From NCBI GenBank assembly GCA_038326165.1, contig JBBQJT010000007.1, forward strand, positions 25,215 through 89,214: a stretch of DNA of 64,000 nt, in the 5' to 3' direction. The translations under genes were made by a program, and so were the position numbers. Origin of the DNA: JAEUUM01 sp038326165. GTDB lineage: Bacteria; Bacteroidota; Bacteroidia; Chitinophagales; Saprospiraceae. Below the pieces are notes generated by a model that was not told the origin of the DNA, searched no databases, and was given only the letters and a program-made list of their open reading frames with translations. Shown here piece after piece: positions 37,463-46,806 of the stretch (position 1 is the first letter of the stretch; the number at the start of each line of letters is the position of its first letter).

Positions 37463-37868
37463 CTTAAGATCTTAGCTTCTTCAATTTTGCCCCAATTTAT
37501 GTCTTTTGTTGGATTATTAATGATGGAGGTCTTAATTTTTTGAAAAGTTCAAAACAAATTCAACAATTCAGCTAATCATAATCTGTCATGAAAAAAAGCA
37601 TTTCAGCTTAAACCCAAAAACCAGATCAGCAGATTTTGCCTCTAAGCAAAGCCTCATGAGATGATGAAAAAAACAGTTTTTGCCGACTTTAGAGCCCTGA
37701 CATTTTAACAAATTGTCAAGGGGTTTTCACCCAACAAAATATTGAGTTTCATCCATGTTTTTGCTGATTCCGCACAGAATGGTATTTGGGTTAAAGCGCA
37801 CACAAGCTTGGCAATAGTGGAAGACCCAAACAATACGCGTACTTTTGTGCTATATTTTAATTTTCAGT
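37463..37868. promoter_or_regulatory. Intergenic region with helicase promoter
   Basis: This 406 bp region separates divergent genes. TACTTTTG at 37840-37847 is a perfect -7 element with the helicase ATG about 21 nt downstream. A weak inverted repeat (TGACA at 37698-37702, TGTCA at 37714-37718) lies further up. Nothing else was identified. Confidence 0.5.
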
Positions 37869-39203
37869 ATGATGACATTCAATGATTTAAATCTCAACAA
37901 AGCCCTCTTGAATGCGCTTGCTGATTTGAATTTTACGCAACCCACTACCATCCAACATAAGGTATTTGGCCCAATCATGGCAGGAAAAGATGTTATTGGC
38001 ATTGCCCAAACCGGTACTGGCAAAACTTTGGCTTACTTGCTTCCATTGATCCGCTTGTGGCAATTTCCCAAACGCAGAATTCCAGAAATAATCATCATTG
38101 TGCCTACCCGCGAGCTTGTGGCACAGGTGGTAGATGACATTACCAAATTGGTCAGTTACATGGACTTGATTCCAATTGGTGTCTACGGTGAAACCAATAT
38201 CAAAACTCAAATGGCTGCCATCAATCATGGTGCAGATATCATTGTAGCCACGCCAGGACGATTGATGGACTTGATGTTGAATGGTACCGTGATGGCCAAG
38301 AATATTAAAAAAATGGTCATTGACGAGGTCGACGAAATGCTGAATTTGGGTTTCCGAACCCAACTCCGAAACATAATAGACATGGTTCCCTTGAAGCGCC
38401 AGAATCTCATGTTCTCCGCTACCATGACAGAAGAAGTTGAGCTGTTCATCGAAAATAATTTCGAACCTTTGATCAAGATTGAAGCTGCTCCCACAGGAAC
38501 TCCGTTGGCCAATATTACACAAATAGCTTACAAAGTTCCAAACTTCAACACCAAAGTGAATTTTCTGGAATACTTGCTCAGCAATGATGCTTCGATGACC
38601 AAGGTCTTGGTTTTTGCAGGAAGTAAGGCCCTCGCTGATGACATCAATGATAAAATGGAAGTCAAATTCCCAGATCGGCTGGCGGTGATTCACTCCAACA
38701 AATCACAAAACAAACGATTTAAAACAGTCAGCGAGTTTGAAAGTGGAGCTTGCAGCATATTAATAGCTACCGATCTTATAGCGCGTGGTCTGGATGTTAC
38801 GGCTGTGTCACATGTGATCAACATGGATGTGCCTCCAGTTCCCGAAAACTATATGCACCGTATTGGTCGAACCGGTCGCGCTGATAAGAAAGGTATTGCC
38901 ATAACCTTTATCAACGAAGCGGATGGGGATTACAAAAAAGAGATTGAATTGCTCATGGGTCGTAAAATATCCATGAAAAAACTACCAGAGGATGTTGCAA
39001 TATCAGACGTATTAACCTTGGATGAAATGCCAAAAATCAATATGAAAACGATTGAAATCAGGCAAAATAAGGTAGAGGCAAAAGGTGTTTCCTTTCATGA
39101 AAAAAAGGACAAAAATAAGAAAGTCAATATCAAGATCACCCGAAATGATGCCAAAAAGAAAAAGTATGGCAAAAAATTCAAAAAGGAATTTAGAGACAAA
39201 TAA
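37869..39203 (+). CDS. DEAD-box RNA helicase
   Basis: This 444-residue ATP-dependent RNA helicase has every DEAD-box motif in order: Q motif (FTQPTTIQ), motif I AQTGTGKT, Ia PTRELVAQ, Ib TPGR, motif II as VIDEVDEML (a DEVD variant instead of DEAD), motif III SAT, motif IV VFAGSK, then ATDLIARGLDV and HRIGRTGR. The last 60 residues are very basic and unstructured and probably bind RNA. The start is ATG 37869, because an earlier ORF start overlaps the promoter. It likely acts in ribosome assembly or RNA decay. Confidence 0.88.
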   Translation: MMTFNDLNLNKALLNALADLNFTQPTTIQHKVFGPIMAGKDVIGIAQTGTGKTLAYLLPLIRLWQFPKRRIPEIIIIVPTRELVAQVVDDITKLVSYMDLIPIGVYGETNIKTQMAAINHGADIIVATPGRLMDLMLNGTVMAKNIKKMVIDEVDEMLNLGFRTQLRNIIDMVPLKRQNLMFSATMTEEVELFIENNFEPLIKIEAAPTGTPLANITQIAYKVPNFNTKVNFLEYLLSNDASMTKVLVFAGSKALADDINDKMEVKFPDRLAVIHSNKSQNKRFKTVSEFESGACSILIATDLIARGLDVTAVSHVINMDVPPVPENYMHRIGRTGRADKKGIAITFINEADGDYKKEIELLMGRKISMKKLPEDVAISDVLTLDEMPKINMKTIEIRQNKVEAKGVSFHEKKDKNKKVNIKITRNDAKKKKYGKKFKKEFRDK

Positions 39204-39249
39204 GCCCTTTTTATGGTGCCAATAAATATTTCATTCAAATCAATATTTC

Positions 39250-39624
39250 ATGGCACTACCGAATATTTTCAAGCAAGAAATAGCAGATCAAATCATCAGT
39301 TAGTATCAACGCTTTATATCCAGACACCAAGGCTAGATGGGGGAGAATGTAAATGGATCAAATGCTGGCTCATTGCAATGTAAGCTGCGAAAAGGCCTTT
39401 GAGGACAAATATCCTAAACATAATTTTTTCATAAAATTCTTATTGAAAAACTTAGTAAAAGATAAAGTGGTTAACGAGACACCTTACAAGCATAACTCTT
39501 CAACTGCTCCTGAATTTCTGGTCGAAGAACGCAAAGATTTCAGCAAAGAAAAAGAAGGTTTGGCACGAAATTCCATCTATTCCAAAAACATTTAAACAAT
39601 CACTTGACCCAATTCGGCTTTTAG
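39250..39624 (+). pseudogene. Decayed DUF1569-family gene
   Basis: An ATG at 39250 opens MALPNIFKQEIADQII, the typical DUF1569 start. A frame change near 39297 leads to a segment reading INALYPDTKARWGRM, followed by an in-frame TAA and then MDQMLAHCNVSCEKAFEDKY, which continues the family to DFSKEKEGL near 39560. Another frame then gives FQKHLNNHLTQFGF and a TAG at 39622-39624, matching the family's C-terminal KHLDHHLTQFG, with about 40 residues missing. Three independent lesions show that the gene is dead. It lies just before the convergent aminotransferase gene. Confidence 0.7.
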
Positions 39625-39634
39625 ACTTTCGGAA

Positions 39635-40816
39635 TTAATCATTGAAAATTTCAATCAACTTGCTGCAAGCTTCCTTGATTTGATCTTTAGTAATGATCAA
39701 AGGTGGACACAGACGCATGCTTCGGTCATTGAATAAGAACCAATCTACCACCATTCCTTGATCCAACGCAGCCCACATCAGTTTCTCAATTACATAGCTT
39801 GCATCGTCAAAGTCCACTGCCATCATGAGACCTTGTGATCTAATTTCTTTGACTTTTGGGTGCTTCAGTAAGTTATGAAATATTTGTGCTTTGGATTCAG
39901 CTTGCTCGATCCAGTCATTGGATTTGAGTTCCTTTAAACTTGCCATGGCAGCTGCACAACTAACCGGATGTCCACCAAATGTGGTAATATGTCCGAGGAT
40001 GGGGTCGTGTGACAATGTTGACATGATCGACTGATCAGATACAAATGCTGCAATGGGCATTCCACCACCCATGGCTTTGCCCAACACGATGATATCTGGC
40101 ACAACACCCTTGTGCTGGTAGGCAAACAATTTGCCTGTTTTCCCAAATCCAGTCTGAATTTCATCAAATACCAACAATGCACCTACTTCCTTGCAACGCG
40201 CTGCCACCGCCTCTAGATAGCCATCTATCGGCAAGGTCACTCCTGATTCTGCCTGAATGGGCTCGATGACTACTGCCGCAACTGCCTCCGTAATTTCACT
40301 TAAACAATGGAAACAGTTGTAATTAATATGTCGGATTCCAGGCAACAAAGGTCTGTAGGCATTGGTAAAATCGAGCGGCCACATCAGGCTTGCAGGGCCA
40401 TGCGTACTCCCGTGATAGGCGTATCTACAGGATACAATTTCATGTCGGCCCGTATATCTTTTTGCCAGTTTCATAGCTCCATCGACTGCCTCTGCCCCAC
40501 TATTGACAAAATAAACACTATTCAAGCTGGGATCCAATTCAGCCGTCAAAGCCTCTGCATAAGTTACCTGAGGGGTCATGATGGTTTCGCCATACACATG
40601 AGTGTGCATGAATCTTGCAGCTTGATCTCGGACCGCTTCAACTACAGCTGGATTGCAATGGCCCAGGCTGCTCACACTAGCACCACTAATCAGATCCATG
40701 TATGCTTTTCCATCAGGAGTATACAAATAAAGACCTTCAGCACGATCAACTTCGAGTTGCAAAGGAGAAGGACTTGTTTGAGCGAGATGCCTTAGAAAAA
40801 GTTGTCTGTTGTTCAT
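39635..40816 (-). CDS. Class III PLP-dependent aminotransferase
   Basis: This 393-residue enzyme belongs to the acetylornithine/4-aminobutyrate aminotransferase group. Motifs include YMDLISGASVSSLGHCNPAV, YFVNSGAEAVDGAMKLAKRY, the phosphate-binding YAYHGSTHG, PIQAESGV, the Asp of LLVFDEIQTGFGKTG, and the PLP lysine in VLGKAMGGGMPIAAF. The cluster gives no pathway context, so the amino donor and acceptor are uncertain; ornithine, acetylornithine and GABA type enzymes share these motifs. It is a single-gene unit, convergent with the DUF1569 remnant and divergent from the GH25 gene. Confidence 0.82.
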   Translation of the reverse strand: MNNRQLFLRHLAQTSPSPLQLEVDRAEGLYLYTPDGKAYMDLISGASVSSLGHCNPAVVEAVRDQAARFMHTHVYGETIMTPQVTYAEALTAELDPSLNSVYFVNSGAEAVDGAMKLAKRYTGRHEIVSCRYAYHGSTHGPASLMWPLDFTNAYRPLLPGIRHINYNCFHCLSEITEAVAAVVIEPIQAESGVTLPIDGYLEAVAARCKEVGALLVFDEIQTGFGKTGKLFAYQHKGVVPDIIVLGKAMGGGMPIAAFVSDQSIMSTLSHDPILGHITTFGGHPVSCAAAMASLKELKSNDWIEQAESKAQIFHNLLKHPKVKEIRSQGLMMAVDFDDASYVIEKLMWAALDQGMVVDWFLFNDRSMRLCPPLIITKDQIKEACSKLIEIFND

Positions 40817-40921
40817 TTTATAAAATAATTGACAAAGCTTAATGCAAAGATTTGACTAATGTTGTAAAATCTGGCAATTCTCAGTAAAAAGTATTTAATT
40901 TTGTTAGAGATAAGACTATGC

Positions 40922-41641
40922 GTGAAAACTAATTTGCAATTTATCTGGCTATCATGCCTTATATCCTTGGTAGTGGTTTCTTGCAAAAAAGACACCATTC
41001 GGAAGGAAGACTTCGAAGTTGAAGGTATTGACCTCTCACATCATCAGAACGAGGTAAATTGGGACAGTTTGTCCAAGCAGGATTTGCAGTTTGTATTCAT
41101 GAAGGCCACTGAAGGTGCTACGCACATCGATACCAACTTTCATAACAACTGGGACGAAGCCAATAGAATCGGCCTGAGGAGAGGAGCTTATCATTATTTT
41201 AGCATCTATTCTACGTCTTTGGAACAAGCCAAAAATTTCATCAAAACGGTGCAACTATCCAATGGCGATATGCCGCCTGTATTGGATTTTGAAGAACCAG
41301 GTGCTCAAGATGACAGTACCATACGCAACAACCTGAGAGTGTGGCTAACCACCATTGAAGGATATTATAAAGTGAAGCCAATTATTTACACCAATCTGAA
41401 TTTGTACAATCGTTTCATCAAAGGAGAATTTGAAGAATATCCACTTTGGCTTGCAAGATATGCCAATGATGTACCAGCTATTCAGGTTGATCCTTGTTCT
41501 TTTTGGCAATATGGTAATAGAGGAAAGATGCCAGGCATCAAAGGATATGTAGATTTCAATGTTTTTATGGGCAATCAAGGTGATTTAGAACAAATTTGCT
41601 TTTCTACTAAAGACTCAGTTGCTACTAAGATCGATCCATAG
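40922..41641 (+). CDS. GH25-family lysozyme lipoprotein
   Basis: This protein of about 239 residues starts at GTG 40922, giving a lipoprotein signal (KTNLQFIWLSCLISLVVVSC) with the lipobox Cys; the TTG at 40901 would add seven residues before it. The mature part is a glycoside hydrolase 25 domain: GIDLSHHQNEVNW, FVFMKATEGATHID, GAYHYFSIYS, PPVLDFEEP with the catalytic acidic residues (DFE), YTNLNLYNRF, and LARYAND followed by WQYGNRGKMPGI. It would cut peptidoglycan N-acetylmuramyl linkages, presumably from the outer-membrane or periplasmic side. Downstream 34 nt lies a lipoprotein gene with its own promoter. Confidence 0.85.
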   Translation: MKTNLQFIWLSCLISLVVVSCKKDTIRKEDFEVEGIDLSHHQNEVNWDSLSKQDLQFVFMKATEGATHIDTNFHNNWDEANRIGLRRGAYHYFSIYSTSLEQAKNFIKTVQLSNGDMPPVLDFEEPGAQDDSTIRNNLRVWLTTIEGYYKVKPIIYTNLNLYNRFIKGEFEEYPLWLARYANDVPAIQVDPCSFWQYGNRGKMPGIKGYVDFNVFMGNQGDLEQICFSTKDSVATKIDP

Positions 41642-41644
41642 CAC

Positions 41645-41654
41645 TATATTTGTG
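41645..41654 (+). promoter_or_regulatory. Promoter of the lipoprotein gene at 41676
   Basis: TATATTTGTG contains a perfect TAnnTTTG element, with a TTG about 23 nt upstream as a possible -33 element. The ATG follows about 21 nt downstream. Confidence 0.5.
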
Positions 41655-41675
41655 CCCTGATAAGAAAAAAATAAC

Positions 41676-42212
41676 ATGATAAGAATTCACTTCGCAGCAG
41701 CAATTGCTCTATTGCTATTTGCCTGCAAGCCAGATGGACCCAGCAAATCCAATAAATCACAACTGAATGACATCGCTGTTCTCAATGATTCAGTGGTTAA
41801 TAATCTGACAGGAGCTAACTTTAAAAAAATGGCACCACAATTAGTCAATCAAATGTTGGAATATGTCAAGGAACACCCTCAAGACACTATTTGTGCCAAG
41901 TATTTGCTCAAATCTGGTGATTTTCAGCGTGGCTTAGGTCAATTTCAGCCTGCATTGGCAAGCTGGGATCTGCTTCAGAAGAACTATCCCAACAGCAAGG
42001 AAGCACCTGAAGGATTGTTCTTGTCCGCCTTTACCTATGAGAATGATATCAAAGATTTGGCCAAAGCCAAAAGTCTTTATGAAAGTTTTTTGAAGCTTTA
42101 TCCAGAACATGTCCTTGCAATTCAAGTGCCTGAGATTCTAAAAGTATTGGGCAAAAGTCCTGAAGAGTTGATCAAAGCATTTCAAGCCAAACAAAATAAA
42201 ATGGCACAATAA
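41676..42212 (+). CDS. TPR-like lipoprotein
   Basis: This 178-residue protein has a lipoprotein signal (IRIHFAAAIALLLFAC) and a mature part with tetratricopeptide-type helices: a unit near AKYLLKSGDFQRGLGQFQPA followed by WDLLQKNYPNSKEAPEGLFL and KAKSLYESFLKLYPEHVLA. Such proteins act as periplasmic scaffolds or coordinate envelope assembly. It is followed by two thioredoxin-family genes on the same strand, 57 nt and 2 nt apart, so a shared envelope function in disulfide or protein maintenance is plausible but unproven. Confidence 0.7.
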   Translation: MIRIHFAAAIALLLFACKPDGPSKSNKSQLNDIAVLNDSVVNNLTGANFKKMAPQLVNQMLEYVKEHPQDTICAKYLLKSGDFQRGLGQFQPALASWDLLQKNYPNSKEAPEGLFLSAFTYENDIKDLAKAKSLYESFLKLYPEHVLAIQVPEILKVLGKSPEELIKAFQAKQNKMAQ

Positions 42213-42269
42213 CGAAAGATTAACTAGTAAATGCTTGATTCCTAAGGGTATTATTTATAATCTTTGAAC

Positions 42270-43445
42270 ATGAAATTCATTCAATTACAACTCGTTATCA
42301 TTTTTGTAGCAATATCCATGAGCGTATCTGCTCAGGGTATTGAGTTTTTTCACGGCACTTTTGATCAGGCCTTGGAAAGAGCAAAAACAGAAGAAAAGAT
42401 CATTTTTGTTGATGCCTACGCATCGTGGTGTGGACCATGCAAAAAAATGGCCGCCAATGTATTTACAAAACCAGAAGTTGGTGAGTACTTCAATAAAAAT
42501 TTCATCAATCTGAAGATAGATATGGAGAAGGATGAAGGACCTGCTTTGGATCAAAAATTCAACGTTACCGCCTATCCTACTTTGTTATTTATTGATCCTA
42601 AGGGTAATATCATCACTCGCTCTGTAGGCGGCATGGATGTTCAGTCTTTACTCGCATTCGGGGAAAAAGGCTTGAGCAAAATGGACTTTAGTTCCGATCT
42701 GACCAAGGAATATGAAAAAGGAAATAGAAGCCCTGACTTCATCTTAAAATATGTAACTACGCTCAACAAACTTGGGAAATCACCTTTAAAAATTGCAAAT
42801 GATTTTTTGGGTAAAACTCCTGATGTCAGCACACCAGATAATCTGAAAATCATTGCGGAAGCGGCTGTGGAATGCGATAGTAGGTTGTTTGAAATGATGA
42901 TCGAAAACAAGGAATCTGTCATCAAATTGAAAGGAGAAACTTATTTTGAAGATAAGGTTTTACAAGCTTCCAATAATACTGTGACAAAAGCTGTAGAATT
43001 TCAAATGCCTGAAATGGTTGAGTTGGCGAAAACTTCGGTAAAAAAGCACGTACCAGCTAAATCTGATCTGTTTGGATATGAGGCAGACATGAAATATTTT
43101 AAGAGTGTAGGGCAGTTGAGTTCCTATTGTAAATCATGCCTTGAGTATGCTCAAAAATTTCTAAAGGAGGATGGTGAAAAGTTGAACAAATTGGCTGTTG
43201 ATTTGGAAAAACACCATTATGCCAATCCCGATGCCATGAAATCTGCTGAAAAACTAGCCCAACTATCAACCAAGACTGCTGAAAAGTACGAATACCAATA
43301 TACATACGCAAGGATCTTGGAACGCAACGGCAAGTTAAAACAAGCAATACAAGCAGCAAAAAAATCTTTAACTTTGACGGGTGAAAACCTTGGTGCAAAA
43401 AACACCTTGGATGATTATATCTTGCAGTTGGAAAAAAACAAATAA
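42270..43445 (+). CDS. Secreted thioredoxin-family protein (first of tandem pair)
   Basis: This 391-residue protein has a signal peptide (KFIQLQLVIIFVAISMSVSA) and an N-terminal thioredoxin domain with the active site SWCGPCKKMA near residue 50, then NLKIDMEKDEGPALDQKFNV and YPTLLFIDPKG. The C-terminal 250 residues are helical, with TPR-like pairs such as YAQKFLKEDGEKLNKLAV. The start at ATG 42270 is preferred to TTG 42264. The gene ends 2 nt before the next, which has the same architecture. A role in periplasmic thiol chemistry is likely. Confidence 0.82.
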   Translation: MKFIQLQLVIIFVAISMSVSAQGIEFFHGTFDQALERAKTEEKIIFVDAYASWCGPCKKMAANVFTKPEVGEYFNKNFINLKIDMEKDEGPALDQKFNVTAYPTLLFIDPKGNIITRSVGGMDVQSLLAFGEKGLSKMDFSSDLTKEYEKGNRSPDFILKYVTTLNKLGKSPLKIANDFLGKTPDVSTPDNLKIIAEAAVECDSRLFEMMIENKESVIKLKGETYFEDKVLQASNNTVTKAVEFQMPEMVELAKTSVKKHVPAKSDLFGYEADMKYFKSVGQLSSYCKSCLEYAQKFLKEDGEKLNKLAVDLEKHHYANPDAMKSAEKLAQLSTKTAEKYEYQYTYARILERNGKLKQAIQAAKKSLTLTGENLGAKNTLDDYILQLEKNK

Positions 43446-43447
43446 CA

Positions 43448-44602
43448 ATGAAGCATTCAATTATTTTAAGCATTTGCCTTTCAATGCTTTTTGGAAGTCA
43501 GTTGACCGCCCAAGGCATTTCATTTCAACACGACAATTGGAAGTCCATACTTGCTCAAGCAAAATCTGAGAATAAACTAATCTTTTTGGATGCATATACT
43601 ACTTGGTGCGGACCATGTAAGGCAATGGCCAAAGATATATTTACCAATGACAAAGTAGCAGCAATATATAATTCAAGCTTCATCAATGCCAAGATTGACA
43701 TGGAAAAAGGTGAAGGATTGGAGCTTGCCAGCAAATACAATGTTCAAGCCTATCCAACATTATTGTTCATTGATGGCGATGGTGAAGTGCAACATAAAGC
43801 ACTTGGTTTTCAAAATGTTGAGCAGTTTATAGAGTTGGCTGATAAGGCCAAGGATTTAGATTCTAGGCTGGGTACATTGAATAGAGCCTATCAAGCAGGG
43901 AACCGCGACCCAGATTTTTTATACAAATTGGCACATACTAAGCTATACGCAAATGAAGAGGATGCCATTGTGGTGGCAGAGCAATATCTCGCTACACAAT
44001 CAGATTGGAATACCAAAGAGAATCTGGACTTCGTTTTTACATTCGCAGGTGATTTAGACAACCCAATGTCAAAATGGCTATTGGGTCACAAGGATGCTTT
44101 TCTTGAAAGATATGGTCAGAAAGTTGTTGATACCAAAGTCAATCAAATGCTTGAAACAGGTGGTAGATCTCTTCCTGCAGATGTGAACTGGGAGGAATGG
44201 GAAACCTTGGTAAAATCTTTGAATCCAAAATCTGCTGATCGCATCATCAGTAAATTGAAAATGGATCATCAAATGGGCCAAAAGAAATACGATGATTATA
44301 TTTCACAGGCATTGGTTCATTACAAAATATTTTCTTCTGCTGAAACGATGGAGTTGAATGGTGTAGCCTGGACAGCATATCTCACAGTCAAAAATCCTGA
44401 CCTACTTAAAGGAGCTATCAGGTTGGCCGAAGGAGCAATCAAAAAAGATCCTCAATACTATATCATGGATACAGTTGCAGCTCTCTACTCCAAACTTGGC
44501 GATAAACGCAAAACCAAATTATGGGTCAATAAAGCAGTTGCCCAAGCGAAGAAAGAAGGCGTTGACGCAAGCGAAACCTTAGAATACTTGAAGGCGAAGT
44601 AG
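43448..44602 (+). CDS. Secreted thioredoxin-family protein (second of tandem pair)
   Basis: This 384-residue paralogue has a signal peptide (KHSIILSICLSMLFGSQLTA), a thioredoxin domain with TWCGPCKAMAKDIFTNDKVA and AKIDMEKGEGLELASKYNVQ, then a helical C-terminal half. It aligns with the upstream gene along its whole length. The two are separated by only 2 nt, which suggests tandem duplication and co-translation. The active sites differ by one residue (CGPCKK versus CGPCKA). Confidence 0.82.
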   Translation: MKHSIILSICLSMLFGSQLTAQGISFQHDNWKSILAQAKSENKLIFLDAYTTWCGPCKAMAKDIFTNDKVAAIYNSSFINAKIDMEKGEGLELASKYNVQAYPTLLFIDGDGEVQHKALGFQNVEQFIELADKAKDLDSRLGTLNRAYQAGNRDPDFLYKLAHTKLYANEEDAIVVAEQYLATQSDWNTKENLDFVFTFAGDLDNPMSKWLLGHKDAFLERYGQKVVDTKVNQMLETGGRSLPADVNWEEWETLVKSLNPKSADRIISKLKMDHQMGQKKYDDYISQALVHYKIFSSAETMELNGVAWTAYLTVKNPDLLKGAIRLAEGAIKKDPQYYIMDTVAALYSKLGDKRKTKLWVNKAVAQAKKEGVDASETLEYLKAK

Positions 44603-44786
44603 AAATACCACAGAGGTACGCTGAGCTTTTAAACTTGTCTTTTCGTCTATTGTATGCCGCTATTTGACCGCCTGATAGCAGTACTTCAGATGAAACAACA
44701 ACCAACACAAGCAACAGATTTGAATGCTGGAGTAAGCAGCTTATTAGATTCCAAAATAATATCATTCAAAAGGAAACCAATATAAA

Positions 44787-44814
44787 AAGACCGGTAGGGA
44801 ATCCAACCGGTCTT
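44787..44814 (-). terminator. Intrinsic terminator of the padR-pspC operon
   Basis: AAGACCGGT at 44787-44795 and ACCGGTCTT at 44806-44814 form a perfect 9 bp stem with a 10 nt loop. On the minus strand the stem is followed by TTTTTATA, as an intrinsic terminator should be. It lies 33 nt past the stop of the PspC gene. Confidence 0.85.
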
Positions 44815-44846
44815 GACATTTTAACTAATCCAATATACAACTAGTA

Positions 44847-46445
44847 TCATTTAGTAGTGTCCGTCTCTACTGTTATTTTTAGTTTAGAGTTCTTCAATTC
44901 TTCGTCCTTATCGACCAAACCTTGTTCAGTCATTTTCATTTGACGTACGCCACTATCGTAATCTGAATCTTGCTCAGGGGCGAGATCCAAGTCGCTGATC
45001 ATGTTATCGGCATTGTCAGTCATTGTGATTTTTACACCAGCAGGGACGTAAAGTAACATTCTTACGTTTTGGTTTCTCCAAGGTGCTGATATCTCAAATC
45101 GAGACGGCAATACGATCTGCCCATTGATAATTTCTACAGGATATCGAATTGCTTTAGCTATGTTTTGGGCCTCCTCGATACTGGTTCCATGACTCTCAGC
45201 CTGAACGGTATAATACATCTCGTTGCTCAAGGATCTTTTGATTTCAACATCAATATCATGACTGTACAACTTGCCATTTTCACGTGTTACAGGTCCAACT
45301 TGCCAACGGCCAATTATGATGCTGTTGGGCTCTTGCTCATCATCCTCAGCATCTATGATAATTTCATTTGATGGTGGAATAGCCAAGCTCATCTTATCGC
45401 TTTTAACTTTGGCTATGTTGTTGAAAGTACCCGTGAAGCGTGAAATAGTCAACACACTTATTATAATGGCTAAAATCCATAAGCCACTTAATACTGGAAA
45501 AGCAAATTGTGGCACCTTCAACTTAAATATGAACTTGAAGCCTACGAGCAGGAAAATTATAATGGGTAAGGCAAAAGTTGCAATTATACCCATCATTAGA
45601 AGTGGATTGTTTTTCAAGAATCCCTCTCCCATCATATAAGTGTAAAAATCATTGTTGAACAATGCAGTTAACACCCCAAATCCTGCAATACTTCCTACAA
45701 ATAAACTAAATATTCCAAAGGCAATAGCTGTATATTTTATGATTTTTGGCAAAAGAAAACCAATCGCTAAAAAGAAATTCTGGACAAAGCCCAGGCAACC
45801 TTTTTGGATTTTTTTACCACTGCTGCCAATATTTTGCTTCAATTGATCAGTATCTCCACTGAAAGATTTGCTCAAATCATTCAAATTGTTTTGCACGTGT
45901 TCCGCTATCGTATGAACATTGGCTTGAGTACCTTTCATCGATAGTTTGTCAGAGGCGGACTTGGCCTCAGGTATCAGCACCAACAATACAATGTAAGCTA
46001 GAATTCCTGTTCCGAATGTAAAAAACAGAGCTACAAATAATATTCGTAGCCAAATAGGGTCTCCTAAGCCAAAATAAGCCGAAATACCGCTACAAACACC
46101 ACCTATTATTTTGTCATCAGGATCTCTGAAGATCTTGCGACCAGTTTGGTATTGGCCTGTTGAATGGCCTGAATGATTGGCACCGTCAACACCAAGGTCT
46201 TCCAATGTACCCATTACCACAATTGCGTCATTGACATCATTGACAGAGAGAATATTTTTTCCATTGAGTTTTTCTTGAAACAACTCAGCCAGTCTATTTT
46301 CGATGTCTGAAGTGATTTCATCTTTGCCCTCTGTTTCCATGAAATGGCGGCTGATGGCAGTTAGATAATTGTCAAGAATTTGGTACGCATCTTCATTTAT
46401 CACGAAAGGGATGCCACCCAGGTTGATTTGCATTGTCTTATTCAT
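44847..46445 (-). CDS. pspC: PspC-domain membrane protein
   Basis: This 532-residue protein begins with a cytoplasmic domain (about 1-95; VMGTLEDLG near its end), then a PspC domain at 105-170 (IGGVCSGISAYFGLGDPIWL, then FGTGILAYIVLLVLIPEA). Three to four transmembrane helices follow, and the last 160 residues are a beta-rich extracytoplasmic domain of the kind often found after PspC in Bacteroidota. It overlaps the PadR gene by 4 nt. PspC proteins sense or respond to envelope stress, and the PadR regulator probably controls its own operon. An intrinsic terminator follows. Confidence 0.83.
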   Translation of the reverse strand: MNKTMQINLGGIPFVINEDAYQILDNYLTAISRHFMETEGKDEITSDIENRLAELFQEKLNGKNILSVNDVNDAIVVMGTLEDLGVDGANHSGHSTGQYQTGRKIFRDPDDKIIGGVCSGISAYFGLGDPIWLRILFVALFFTFGTGILAYIVLLVLIPEAKSASDKLSMKGTQANVHTIAEHVQNNLNDLSKSFSGDTDQLKQNIGSSGKKIQKGCLGFVQNFFLAIGFLLPKIIKYTAIAFGIFSLFVGSIAGFGVLTALFNNDFYTYMMGEGFLKNNPLLMMGIIATFALPIIIFLLVGFKFIFKLKVPQFAFPVLSGLWILAIIISVLTISRFTGTFNNIAKVKSDKMSLAIPPSNEIIIDAEDDEQEPNSIIIGRWQVGPVTRENGKLYSHDIDVEIKRSLSNEMYYTVQAESHGTSIEEAQNIAKAIRYPVEIINGQIVLPSRFEISAPWRNQNVRMLLYVPAGVKITMTDNADNMISDLDLAPEQDSDYDSGVRQMKMTEQGLVDKDEELKNSKLKITVETDTTK

Positions 46446-46804
46446 GATGCAGCTTGGTTTTGTGTTATTTTTTGAACAGATTCTACTAATTGATTCCAGG
46501 AAGTAAGCAAAGACTGATACAGCTGTGCTCCAGATTCAGTTAAACTATAGTACTTGCGAGGTGGCCCAGAAGAGCTTTCCTGCCATTCGTATTGTAAGTA
46601 ACCGGCATTTTTAAGCCGAGTGAGTAAAGGATACAACGTGCCTTCTACCACGATTAGATCCGACTCTTTCAGACTTGAAATGATATCCGAAGGATACGCA
46701 GGAGCAGGAGCTAAAGATGCTAAAACCACGAGTTCCAATACACCCTTCCTCATTTGAGATTGTGCATTTTCCACAGGTTGATTTTTTGGTGATTGATCTA
46801 ACAT
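46442..46804 (-). CDS. PadR-family transcriptional regulator
   Basis: This 120-residue protein is a PadR-like winged-helix regulator: MRKGVLELVVLASLAPAPAY, the recognition region VVEGTLYPLLTRLKNAGYLQ, and WQESSSGPPRKYYSLTESGA in the wing. The C-terminal helix is short. It is translationally coupled to the PspC gene and likely represses its own promoter. PadR regulators respond to phenolics or envelope conditions in different bacteria; the ligand here is unknown. Confidence 0.85.
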   Translation of the reverse strand: MLDQSPKNQPVENAQSQMRKGVLELVVLASLAPAPAYPSDIISSLKESDLIVVEGTLYPLLTRLKNAGYLQYEWQESSSGPPRKYYSLTESGAQLYQSLLTSWNQLVESVQKITQNQAAS

Positions 46805-46806
46805 GA

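Noticed and set aside
37698..37718. TGACA/TGTCA inverted repeat as operator or riboswitch
   Set aside because: Only 5 bp arms and far from the promoter; not more than chance.
37887..38693. 268-codon frame antisense to the DEAD-box helicase
   Set aside because: The plus-strand gene has every helicase motif; the antisense frame is its shadow.
40307..40795. 162-codon frame antisense to the aminotransferase
   Set aside because: Shadow of the class III aminotransferase frame, which has its full motif set.
44690..44785. 31-codon plus-strand frame after the thioredoxin pair
   Set aside because: Too short, no promoter, no recognisable similarity.
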